From UPXZ01 sp964634605 (GTDB taxonomy: Bacteria; Bacteroidota; Bacteroidia; Bacteroidales; Paludibacteraceae), in NCBI GenBank assembly GCA_964634605.1, contig CAZWLJ010000016.1:1-56634 (forward strand): a DNA stretch of 56,634 nucleotides, read 5' to 3'. Positions 18,394 to 26,623 of this stretch are shown here, one piece after another. Made by a program: the position numbers and the translations under genes. How positions within the stretch are numbered: position 1 is the first letter of the stretch; the number at the start of each line of letters is the position of its first letter. The notes under the pieces were generated by a model that saw nothing but the letters and a program-made list of their open reading frames with translations, did not search any database and was not told the DNA's origin.

Positions 18394-18533
18394 CTGTTTA
18401 TTTTTTATTTTTTTATTAAGGACAGATGGAACACGCCATTAAACATTCCCTTGAGTGTCAAAAGTATATTTACATGGCTGTTTCATAATGTTTTGTTTTT
18501 CAATTATTTGTTTAACATCACACCTGTGAAGAT
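18394..18533 (-). repeat. Duplicated leader element, copy 2 (before GH27)
   Basis: This 140-bp gap resembles 8193-8345 along most of its length. In transcription order both copies have an AAATCT stretch followed by a short inverted repeat (here TCACA/TGTGA at 18518-18529), a run like GAAAAACA, then ATGAAACAGCCAT, about 34 variable bases, ATGGCGTGTT, and an AT-rich run ending AAACAG directly before the start codon. AACAGCCAT (18482-18474) can pair with ATGGCGTGTT (18439-18430) with one bulged G, closing a stem 37 nt before the ATG. A 15-codon open frame starts at 18486 (MKQP...) but is shorter than in the other copy. I read it as a regulatory RNA leader or an intergenic repeat. Confidence 0.55.
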
Positions 18534-19859
18534 TTATTTAATTTCCACATCGTTTACTTTCACGTTATTCAATTTCAGGTTTTCGATAATGCTTTTATCA
18601 AAGCTGCTGTTTTTATTGGCTTTGATGTTCAGATTTTCAAAAGTGAAATCAGTTAAAACATATTTTTCTGATTTTGCCACATCAAAGAATGTTTCGCATT
18701 CCAGATTAATATTCCGTATAGTAATATTGCCCGAGCGGGACGGTGGCGGTGCCTGTTCGCCTTTCAGATCGAAAAATTGTGTCCACGGACGAACAGAAAT
18801 AAATTTACCCGTATTACCTGTAACATCCTCAATAAGAATGTATTCGTAATTCTGCGGAGTATCGGGACGCATTTTGAGGTGGAGCAGCATTTGCGGATTT
18901 TTCAGCGTACAACGGCGTAATATCACATTCCGGTCGTGAATGCTCTCGCTGCCGCAAGTGAGCGCACTGTGGCAAAAACCGTAAGTACAGTCTTCGATGA
19001 TGATGTTGTAATTTCCACCGTTGTTCGGGTCTTTGTCAGAAACAGGCCCTTTCCCGCCCTTGAGCGCGATGGCGTCGTCGTTAACTTCCATATAGCAACC
19101 TTTCACCAACACATTGGAACACACATCAATATCAATGGCATCGGTGCTGGGTGATTTTACAGGTTTCACTGGCGAGAAGAAATGTACATTCAGTATTTTC
19201 AGATTGTTGCATTTGTAGTAATGCGATGTCCAGAAGGGTGAATTCACCATCCGGATGCCTGAAATCTGTACGTCGTTGCTGTTGGAAATATACACCAGGC
19301 GCGGTCGCATTTCATCCTTGTTGGTACATTTGGGGTTCCACGTGCGGCGAAGCCAGAACGCTTTCCAGTAGCGCAATCCGTTGCCGTTGATAGTTCCCTT
19401 GCCCGAAAGTGTAAATCCATCCACCTTGTCGGCATTCACCAGTGCAGGAAAATATTTGCACGTTTCACCTTCGATACGCGTTTCCAGAACCGGAAAATCG
19501 CTGATGTCGTCACTGCCTTTCAGCACAGCTCCTTCGGACAGGTAAAGATGGGTCTTGGGTTTGAAAAAAAGTGAAGCAGTCAGAAAAGTTCCTTTGGGGA
19601 TAATGATGACACCTCCTCCCGCATTAGCGGCTTTGTCGATCACCGCCTGAATTTGTCTGGTCTGAAGCAGGGTGCTGTCTTTTTTCACACCGTATTTGGT
19701 AATGACATACTGATTACCCAGCGTCTTATAATCTACTGTTTCAGTCTGTCGAAACCAGTCCGGTATCGGGGTACCGTCAGGAAAGAGGTCGGCTGCATAC
19801 GTATGGATGCTGAATAAAACTGCGCAAAGCAGTAAAACGTTCATTTTCATGTTTTTCAT
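18534..19859 (-). CDS. GH28-family glycosidase (divergent exo-polygalacturonase type)
   Basis: Right-handed beta-helix hydrolase of family GH28, 441 aa, exported (signal peptide about 1-22, YAA before Asp24). The catalytic Asp triad is in place: 'PSTDAIDIDVC' with Asp240, 'VNDDAIALKGG' with Asp261 and Asp262. The usual GHG motif is CHS here (His297 kept) and the usual RIK is replaced by 'LHLKMRP', so substrate binding differs from standard polygalacturonase. Known GH28 activities include endo- and exo-polygalacturonase and rhamnogalacturonan hydrolase; an exo-enzyme acting on RG-I backbone fragments fits the locus. It starts 30 bp after the GH35 gene. An alternative start three codons in (MKMN) is equally possible. 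Confidence 0.9.
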   Translation of the reverse strand: MKNMKMNVLLLCAVLFSIHTYAADLFPDGTPIPDWFRQTETVDYKTLGNQYVITKYGVKKDSTLLQTRQIQAVIDKAANAGGGVIIIPKGTFLTASLFFKPKTHLYLSEGAVLKGSDDISDFPVLETRIEGETCKYFPALVNADKVDGFTLSGKGTINGNGLRYWKAFWLRRTWNPKCTNKDEMRPRLVYISNSNDVQISGIRMVNSPFWTSHYYKCNNLKILNVHFFSPVKPVKSPSTDAIDIDVCSNVLVKGCYMEVNDDAIALKGGKGPVSDKDPNNGGNYNIIIEDCTYGFCHSALTCGSESIHDRNVILRRCTLKNPQMLLHLKMRPDTPQNYEYILIEDVTGNTGKFISVRPWTQFFDLKGEQAPPPSRSGNITIRNINLECETFFDVAKSEKYVLTDFTFENLNIKANKNSSFDKSIIENLKLNNVKVNDVEIK

Positions 19860-19889
19860 TTTTCTTTATTTGAATTTTTATAAATACAG

Positions 19890-22358
19890 TTACTTACCTG
19901 TCAGCACAGCCGGCCTGCTTTCAATAACCTCAACGGTTGGAGTTTCCAACAGGTAATCAACCCCGTTAAAATTAATTCCGGCTTCCTTCTGAAAATAAAC
20001 AGGCACATTTTTGCTCAATGGCAATATACTGATCTTCAGTTCATTATCAGATACTTTATCTGCAAAGTATCCAGGGTTGATATCCATTGGTTTCCCGTTG
20101 TAGAAATTATCAGTAAGTAGCTTGTCGCCTGCATACACCCTGGCAACATCGCCTTTATACCTAATTCTCAACGTCAGGTTTCGTAAACTGACATCGTAGT
20201 CAGGAATTGTAATTTTCCATTCGGCAGCTTTAGTAAAATCTTCATCGGTTGGCATTTCCGCCACTTTGGATGCTCCGAAAGAAACTACCCTCAAAGGCAT
20301 ATCCATGTCTTTTATTTTGGTTAACTCAACTTTAATTTGTTTGTTTTCAGATAGTTTGATTTCATATTTCGAAAAAATTCCATTGGTAGATGACTTTATT
20401 TCTTTCCCGTTATAATTCAGTGAATTAAGTGCCGGATATATGGAAACTTCGCTGTCGGTTTTGTCGCCAACTAATTCCAAACGATTTCCATCATAAGTTA
20501 AATCTGCATTACTGATAAAAAGTCGTTCTTTTCCGGCAAAATTCCCTTTCCATAGTTTCAGTGAAGTTTCCTGGTCAAGCAAAATAATGCTTATTTCCCT
20601 GTTTGCGACGGTGCGCAATCGAACAGCAGGTGTTGTGCCGGTTTTCAGCCCGCTCAGGTAAATCCGCTTACCTTCTGTCCTTCTTTTCCCTGCGAAAGAT
20701 TTTACGGACAAATTGTATTTGTCAATCGCCAATTCAACCGGAATTCCTTGTATTTCTGAAAAAACATACGTTGTGTTACCTGCCTCCTCAATTTTAGCAA
20801 CGGGCTGAGCGGTAGCATAAACCAGTCTCGCACCGTTCATATCCATATTGAAAGGGATGAAAAAGGCAGAACCGGAGGGAACATTCATTGTTTTCCTCGG
20901 TATATGCAATTTTTCACCGGGTAAATCAAGGGTGAATTGTATGTCGTTTTTTGCACTTAACGTTTTCAACCGCTGATAGTTGTTCACAAAAATATAACCA
21001 CTGTTGCTGTTTGCCCGTACCGCCCACCGGAGGAGCGTGTCGGTTTTGAAATCCGTAACGGTATTTACAGGAAAATGCGGTTTCATCAAGGCCAGTTCAC
21101 CTCCAAAATCTTTCAAGAAAAGGTGCAGTTTCCGCAGCAAATGATAATGCGGATTGATCTGTCCGAATTCACCCAGTGGCGCCTGAAAATCATAGGATTT
21201 AACAGGTAAATCGTTGTGATTTGTATATTTGCTGGCTTGTTTTTCATTCAGGGTGGTGTTTTTTGCATCCGGATTATTCCCGCCGTGATACATGTAATAC
21301 CCGGGCAGGTTGCTGCCTGAACCCACACGAACCAATGCCATAGAATACACATCCATCGGTGCGATGTTGATGCGCCGGTGATAGCTGGTCATCATGCCGC
21401 CACCCAGTTCGCAGGTAAAATACGGGTATCCGGTGTCGCCGGAAGCATCATTTTCCGATTGTGCAGGAAGCTGCTCGGTAGCTATCACCGTTGAACTCCT
21501 GAAAGAACGGAAAAGGAAACTTTTTCCGTAGTCGCCGGGCATTTCGGACACCGAACGATCCCAGAAACCATCGGCATAATCGCCGTATAAAGGGATTATC
21601 TCACCATAAGGTACAGGAGAAGCTAACTTTGGCCATCCGGTCCGGGTATAAAAAGGCACATCAAAACCGAGTTCAACAGCCATTTTTTTCAATGCCATCA
21701 GATGTGCACCGTGACCACGGTACTCATTTTCTAGCTGAATACCAATAACCGGACCACCATCTTTCCACAGTAAGCCATTGGCTTGTTTGTAAATTTCGTA
21801 GTACCACTGTTTTACTTCTGTCAGATATTCCTTATTATCACTTCTGAGTTTCAATCCGCTGTTCACGAGCCACTCCGGGAAACCACCGTTTCTTACTTCA
21901 CCGTGTGCCCAGGGACCAATCCGCAACACAACCGGCATATTCAGTTCCTTACAAATTTCCAGAAATCTCCTCAGGTTGCGCTGTCCCTGCCAGTTGTACT
22001 CCCCTTTCACTTCTTCGTGATGTATCCAGAATATATAAGTGGACAGGATGTTTATGCCACCAGCTTTCATTTTGAGCAATTCACGTTTCCATTCGGTATC
22101 TTTTACGCGGGAAAAATGAATTTCGCCCATCACCGGCAATACCGGTTTGTCATTCATAAGCATGTGACTGGCGTTTATCAAAACTGTTGAACCTGTAGGA
22201 CTTGCACTGCTTCCCATTTTGAAAGTGTTTTCGGAGGATGTTCTTTCGGTTTTACTGATTTTCAGGAAATAACCATCAGGCTTGTTACCTGCCGAAAGTG
22301 GCATATACATCGTCAGGAGCAATAAAATTGCAGTTGTTATCACACAAATCTGTTTCAT
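19890..22358 (-). CDS. GH35-like beta-galactosidase
   Basis: Exported retaining beta-galactosidase, 822 aa, signal peptide about 1-23. The TIM barrel covers about 58-400: 'PVMGEIHFSRV' at 75-85, 'STYIFWIHHEE' at 106-116, 'LRIGPWAHGE' at 145-154, acid/base Glu212 in 'IGIQLENEY', and nucleophile Glu317 in 'YFTCELGGG'. The 400 residues after it form beta-rich domains, as in large GH35 enzymes. The start codon overlaps the stop of the SGNH-PL11 gene as ATGA (22355-22358), so the two are probably translationally coupled. Likely role: release of terminal galactose from galactan or arabinogalactan side chains. Exact linkage cannot be read. Confidence 0.9.
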   Translation of the reverse strand: MKQICVITTAILLLLTMYMPLSAGNKPDGYFLKISKTERTSSENTFKMGSSASPTGSTVLINASHMLMNDKPVLPVMGEIHFSRVKDTEWKRELLKMKAGGINILSTYIFWIHHEEVKGEYNWQGQRNLRRFLEICKELNMPVVLRIGPWAHGEVRNGGFPEWLVNSGLKLRSDNKEYLTEVKQWYYEIYKQANGLLWKDGGPVIGIQLENEYRGHGAHLMALKKMAVELGFDVPFYTRTGWPKLASPVPYGEIIPLYGDYADGFWDRSVSEMPGDYGKSFLFRSFRSSTVIATEQLPAQSENDASGDTGYPYFTCELGGGMMTSYHRRINIAPMDVYSMALVRVGSGSNLPGYYMYHGGNNPDAKNTTLNEKQASKYTNHNDLPVKSYDFQAPLGEFGQINPHYHLLRKLHLFLKDFGGELALMKPHFPVNTVTDFKTDTLLRWAVRANSNSGYIFVNNYQRLKTLSAKNDIQFTLDLPGEKLHIPRKTMNVPSGSAFFIPFNMDMNGARLVYATAQPVAKIEEAGNTTYVFSEIQGIPVELAIDKYNLSVKSFAGKRRTEGKRIYLSGLKTGTTPAVRLRTVANREISIILLDQETSLKLWKGNFAGKERLFISNADLTYDGNRLELVGDKTDSEVSIYPALNSLNYNGKEIKSSTNGIFSKYEIKLSENKQIKVELTKIKDMDMPLRVVSFGASKVAEMPTDEDFTKAAEWKITIPDYDVSLRNLTLRIRYKGDVARVYAGDKLLTDNFYNGKPMDINPGYFADKVSDNELKISILPLSKNVPVYFQKEAGINFNGVDYLLETPTVEVIESRPAVLTGK

Positions 22359-25018
22359 TTCCGGGGATTTAATGTTACGTAAAGATAATCTTTAAATTCG
22401 AAGCCACGTAATGTAACCGTTACTTCCACTTTTGTTTTTTTACCTGCAGGAATATCTTTGGTGGTCAGGTAACGCAAATGTTCATTGCCACCCACCGACC
22501 AGCGATATGTATCATAAATAACACCCGCATCGAGCATCACATGATCATCGTTCACCACCAACTCCTTCAGAGGAAAACATTTGCCCAGATCGCTTCCAAA
22601 ATAAAAACCTGGCTGCGTGGGCTGATTGTAGGCTACATTCTGGGTTGCCATGCTTATTCTGTACACCGGATCTTCGGTAAAGGTATGAAAGCGATACGGA
22701 GTTTCGAAGGGAGTAAGATAAATACGCAGATTTTTACTATCGCGTGTCCTGCAAATCACTTCTTCGCGCCAGTCACCGAATATATCGGCCTGAAGGCATG
22801 GATTGGATTTCGTGCCGTTATTCCGGACACACTCGTAATTGTTGAACAGCGGTTCTGCAAATCCCGTTTCGGGATTGTACTTCGAAATACGTGTTCCGTC
22901 AAGCAGTTCGCGTGACAAATCGCCGTCCCACCAGCATGCCATATTGATTGAAACGCCACGTGTAGTTGGATTTATCACTTCTCCCTTTATGTTTCGTATT
23001 CCTTCGGAAGCTATAGACCACATTTCCACCCCTTTATGATTTGGATCGATATCGGCTGCCATACAACGTCCTACGTCGATATCACTTTTTACCTGAAAAA
23101 TAATTTTTCCCGTTTCGGCATCCCGGAAGGAGGAACCATCTCGTCTGTTTTCATGACAATCCCAAACCTGGAGTTTTCGGCTCGAAGGATCAAAAGCAGT
23201 CATGTGCAAGGCATCTCCATGGCCCATACCGGTTGAGTACAATCCTTTACCCGTATTATCAATAACGCACGCTCCGTAAACAATTTCATCACAACCATCG
23301 CCGTCCACATCACCAATTCTGAGATTATGATTTCCCTGTCCTTCATAGGCTTCATTACCCGGCGTGTCCGTGTCGAAAACCCACCGGCTGGTGAATTTTC
23401 CGTTGCGCCAGTCGAACGCTGCCAAAACAGAACGCGTGTAATATCCTCTGCACATAACCACGCTGGGATATTCTCCATCAAGATAAGCCACACCGGCCAG
23501 AAAACGGTCGGAGCGGTTGGCTTCAACATCTCCCCAATTACTCAGATTGCCTCTCGGTGGGATATAATCTATTGTTTGCAAAGCTTTTCCAGTCAGTCCC
23601 TCGAAAACGGTCAGATATTCGGGACCAGTCAGAATTCGTCCGACTTCATTCCGGTGGTCTGCGTTTTTATCTCCTATCACATTACCCTGTCCATCAACCG
23701 TTCCATCTCCGGTTTTTACCACCATTTCAGCTTTATTGTCACCATCCAGATCATACACCATGAATTGCGTATAATGTGCTCCTGCTCTGATGTTTTTACC
23801 CAAATCAATACGCCAAAGCTTTTTTCCGTTCAGTTTGTAGCAATCGAACAGTACATTGCCTGTATATCCGTCATGAGCATTGTCGTGAGCATTGGATGGA
23901 TCCCATTTCAGAATTATTTCATATTCTCCGTCTCCGTCGACATCGCCTGTGCTGGCATCGTTGGCGGTATAAAAATTCGGTTGTCCAGTCGGGCTGATAT
24001 TGCCCTGGGGCACATCGAGCGGAATATTGATATAATCGGGTGAATTTTCAGCAATTTCGAATGAGCAGGTTTCTTTGATAGTTTTGTCAGTGGTATTTGA
24101 AGATTTGATTTCATAGGTCAGTTTACCCGGAGCAGCTTTCAAATCCTTGTAATATGTGGTATTCGAAACGGGCATATTGTTGATTTTCTGTCCATTCCGG
24201 AACACATCGAATGTTGTACCCGTTTTGTCAGCCGATAAATAGCGCCAGCTGATATTGACGGTGCTGTCGTTTTCACGCACAGCCACCAATCCGCGGTTTA
24301 ATTTCTCCCGTTTCAGTTTTGAAAAATCATATCCTGGTTTGAGAGTTTTGTAAATCAGTTCGGCAATAACCTGATGACCCGCATCATTCGGATGAAGAAA
24401 ATCGGCATAATATTCAGGTTTACCTGTCAGCGGAGTATGCAAATCGATGATATGCAAGCCTTTGTTTTTAGCTACCCGTCTGATAATGGGGATAATTTCA
24501 TCAGCTATGACTTTGGGCTGGTGTTTCCAGTTTGGATTGGGCACAACCGGAATGGGAAGACAAAGATAAACTGCCGGTTTTGAGGGCAGACCGAGAAACT
24601 GGTCACACAACCACGACAGGTCCTTTTCAAAACTTGCAGCAAATGTTCCTGTATTCCATACGGCAGGCTGCGAATCGTTCGTTCCAAGAGCAATCGTCAC
24701 AATATCCGGCTGAAATTCCTTCGCTTTTGTAAATGCTTCGAGACCTTCATAAGGCTTGTAAGTTCCCCGGCACGCCGTTGCACCGCTAACTCCAAAATTG
24801 CCAACCTCGTAAGCATCACCAAGCATATCTCTCAAAACGCCCACGTATCCTTTGTTTACTCTGTCGGATGCACAAGCGCCTTCTGTGATGCTGTTGCCTA
24901 CGCAAGCTATTTTTATTTTTCTGAAGGGAGCATATTTCCGGTACACAGGCTTGTCCTGCGCAACTACTGTTGTAAAAGCACAAAGAACAAACAATCCTAA
25001 TATCCAGATTCTTTTCAT
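22355..25018 (-). CDS. Bifunctional SGNH esterase (CE12-like) fused to PL11 rhamnogalacturonan lyase
   Basis: Two catalytic domains in one 887-aa exported protein (signal peptide 1-20). The N-terminal SGNH hydrolase, about 33-232, has block I 'CVGNSITEG' with Ser43, block II 'NFGVSGATAC', block III 'LGTNDSQ' with Asn114, and block V 'DFLHPND' with Asp206 and His209. From about 238 ('LNRGLVAVREN') it is a complete PL11 lyase: a beta-sandwich, then the calcium-rich propeller with 'GDVDGDGEYEIILKWDPSN', 'GKNIRAGAHYTQF', 'GQGNHNLRIGDVDGDG' and 'GDWREEVICRT'. PL11 cleaves GalA-Rha bonds by beta-elimination; the esterase would remove acetyl groups that block the lyase. No T9SS tail is present, unlike the other PL11 here. 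The leader at 25046-25105 can fold. Confidence 0.93.
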   Translation of the reverse strand: MKRIWILGLFVLCAFTTVVAQDKPVYRKYAPFRKIKIACVGNSITEGACASDRVNKGYVGVLRDMLGDAYEVGNFGVSGATACRGTYKPYEGLEAFTKAKEFQPDIVTIALGTNDSQPAVWNTGTFAASFEKDLSWLCDQFLGLPSKPAVYLCLPIPVVPNPNWKHQPKVIADEIIPIIRRVAKNKGLHIIDLHTPLTGKPEYYADFLHPNDAGHQVIAELIYKTLKPGYDFSKLKREKLNRGLVAVRENDSTVNISWRYLSADKTGTTFDVFRNGQKINNMPVSNTTYYKDLKAAPGKLTYEIKSSNTTDKTIKETCSFEIAENSPDYINIPLDVPQGNISPTGQPNFYTANDASTGDVDGDGEYEIILKWDPSNAHDNAHDGYTGNVLFDCYKLNGKKLWRIDLGKNIRAGAHYTQFMVYDLDGDNKAEMVVKTGDGTVDGQGNVIGDKNADHRNEVGRILTGPEYLTVFEGLTGKALQTIDYIPPRGNLSNWGDVEANRSDRFLAGVAYLDGEYPSVVMCRGYYTRSVLAAFDWRNGKFTSRWVFDTDTPGNEAYEGQGNHNLRIGDVDGDGCDEIVYGACVIDNTGKGLYSTGMGHGDALHMTAFDPSSRKLQVWDCHENRRDGSSFRDAETGKIIFQVKSDIDVGRCMAADIDPNHKGVEMWSIASEGIRNIKGEVINPTTRGVSINMACWWDGDLSRELLDGTRISKYNPETGFAEPLFNNYECVRNNGTKSNPCLQADIFGDWREEVICRTRDSKNLRIYLTPFETPYRFHTFTEDPVYRISMATQNVAYNQPTQPGFYFGSDLGKCFPLKELVVNDDHVMLDAGVIYDTYRWSVGGNEHLRYLTTKDIPAGKKTKVEVTVTLRGFEFKDYLYVTLNPRK

Positions 25019-25045
25019 TGTAAATCAGATTAATGGTGAAAAATA

Positions 25046-25105
25046 TATTGCCGGGTTTATTAAACAGTCTAAAAACAGGTATCATAATCTGTTAGATCGG
25101 CAATA
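25046..25105. promoter_or_regulatory. Nested inverted repeats in the leader of the SGNH-PL11 gene
   Basis: TATTGCCG (25046-25053) and CGGCAATA (25098-25105) form a perfect 8-bp outer stem; AACAG (25063-25067) and CTGTT (25089-25093) form an inner stem. On the minus strand the 3' end of the structure lies 28 nt before the start codon. There is no T-run directly after it in the direction of transcription, so a leader or mRNA-processing structure is more likely than a terminator for the esterase gene upstream. Confidence 0.45.
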
Positions 25106-25168
25106 AAAACAACTAAAATGTTTTCTTTTTTATATTCAAATTTTACTTAGTTTTTTTAATGAAAACAG

Positions 25169-26611
25169 TTATTTTGCGGTTCGGAATGGCATCGCGGGCA
25201 GTCCTTCTTTATTGCATAAATTTGGCATTGCCCGTTCGTTCCACGCAAATCGTACCATCGCAGGTTGTTTTACTTCGTCAGCCCAAACCACCACCGTTTT
25301 TCCTTTAATTTCCGCTTTCGCGGACACAAAATTTCCATCGGCTCCGGCAATGGTAAACCAGGACAAAGCCTCACCGTCTTTACTGATTAATCCGCTTCCG
25401 GTATTTTTAAATGAAAGAATGATTTTTCCGTCCTTTATCTTCATCGATTTATAACCCGGCGACTGATAAATAATCTTTTTGTTGTAATCTTTCGCTAACG
25501 CCCACAATGAAAGCCTGCGGGCAACTTCCCATTTGTACGAAGGATGAATATCCGTCAGTTTATCGACCAAATCGGTCGTTACCACCATTCCGGTGCGCGG
25601 TTCGGATAGAAATCTGCTCTGCGCTTCCCAAAATTGGGGCAGCAGTTCGGGCGTGTGCTGTGTTTTATCATTGGTGCGCTTTGAATATAAATAAGGCGCA
25701 ATCTGAACGTAATAGAAAGGCATTTTTGGGTTCCGGAAGAGCGAACGGTATGTTTCGAGCAGCAGCTTCATCTTTTCCGGATAAGTTGCCTGATCTTCGG
25801 TCATACAATTGGTTTCACCCTGATACCACAACATTCCTTTAACGGCAAATGGCACAATGGGTTGTATCATACTGTGGAATTTTGTACCTGCTACACGCCC
25901 GTTTATTTTTTTATCATTCGGGTCAATCTGACCGGCAAAAACCGGCGATTTTTCGTACACCCACGCAGGCGTCCATTCCTCAATCATAGTTCCGCCCCAT
26001 GAAGATGAAATGATCCCTACCGGCACATTCGTTTCCTCATAAATATATTTTCCGAAAAAATAGCCAATGGCAGAAACATTGCGCAGTACACTATCGTTTG
26101 GCGTAATCCAGCCAACCGATTTTATATCTTTTGTATCGTTTTGTTTTTCGGCAAAGAGGTATCGGATTTTATCTGATTTAGGTTTCGACAGTTCCTCCAA
26201 AGCCACATTTTGGCCCCTGACGGGAGTTGCATACTTCTTCAGCCTGTAATCGAAAGGATATTCCATGTTGGACTGCCCGGAACACAACCAAACATCACCC
26301 ACTAAAATATTTGTCAGCGTTATTGTGTTCTTTCCTGAAATGACCATATCAGCCGATTGAACATTCATTTTCAGCGGTTTAAGCATCACCTGCCATTTTC
26401 CATCCTCACCGGTAACAGCAGATAGGGTTTGTCCTGCAAAACTCACCGTTACCTTTTCTCCGGCCTCCGCTTTTCCCCAAACGGGAACTTTGGTACCGCG
26501 CTGTAACACCATACCGGATGAAATGACTTTCGGAAGCGTCACTTCTGCGCTGGCGCTGAAGCAAAGGAAAGGAAACAATAAAAATGCGATGAATAAATAT
26601 CTTGAATTCAT
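25169..26611 (-). CDS. SASA-family (sialate O-acetylesterase-like) carbohydrate acetylesterase
   Basis: Exported serine esterase, 480 aa, signal peptide about 1-22. It follows the layout of the sialate 9-O-acetylesterase family: an N-terminal beta domain ('LPKVISSGMVLQRGTKVPVWG'), then 'GDVWLCSGQSNMEYPF' with nucleophile Ser114, 'ISSSWGGTMIEEWTP', 'MLWYQGETNC', and 'DLVDKLTDIHPSYK' with Asp354 and His356 as likely triad members. In plant-cell-wall loci, proteins of this family remove O-acetyl groups from pectin or hemicellulose rather than from sialic acid, and no sialic acid gene is nearby. The gap to the GH2 gene upstream is only 12 bp, so they are co-transcribed. Confidence 0.9.
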   Translation of the reverse strand: MNSRYLFIAFLLFPFLCFSASAEVTLPKVISSGMVLQRGTKVPVWGKAEAGEKVTVSFAGQTLSAVTGEDGKWQVMLKPLKMNVQSADMVISGKNTITLTNILVGDVWLCSGQSNMEYPFDYRLKKYATPVRGQNVALEELSKPKSDKIRYLFAEKQNDTKDIKSVGWITPNDSVLRNVSAIGYFFGKYIYEETNVPVGIISSSWGGTMIEEWTPAWVYEKSPVFAGQIDPNDKKINGRVAGTKFHSMIQPIVPFAVKGMLWYQGETNCMTEDQATYPEKMKLLLETYRSLFRNPKMPFYYVQIAPYLYSKRTNDKTQHTPELLPQFWEAQSRFLSEPRTGMVVTTDLVDKLTDIHPSYKWEVARRLSLWALAKDYNKKIIYQSPGYKSMKIKDGKIILSFKNTGSGLISKDGEALSWFTIAGADGNFVSAKAEIKGKTVVVWADEVKQPAMVRFAWNERAMPNLCNKEGLPAMPFRTAK

Positions 26612-26623
26612 GACTATAATGAA

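Noticed and set aside
18459..18466. TACTTTTG on the minus strand as a -7 box for GH27
   Set aside because: It fits TAnnTTTG, but lies in the loop of the leader element, has no -33 partner and is not present in the other copy.
23327..24043. Open frame of 238 codons on the plus strand
   Set aside because: Antisense to the PL11 part of the fused lyase; no domain recognised.
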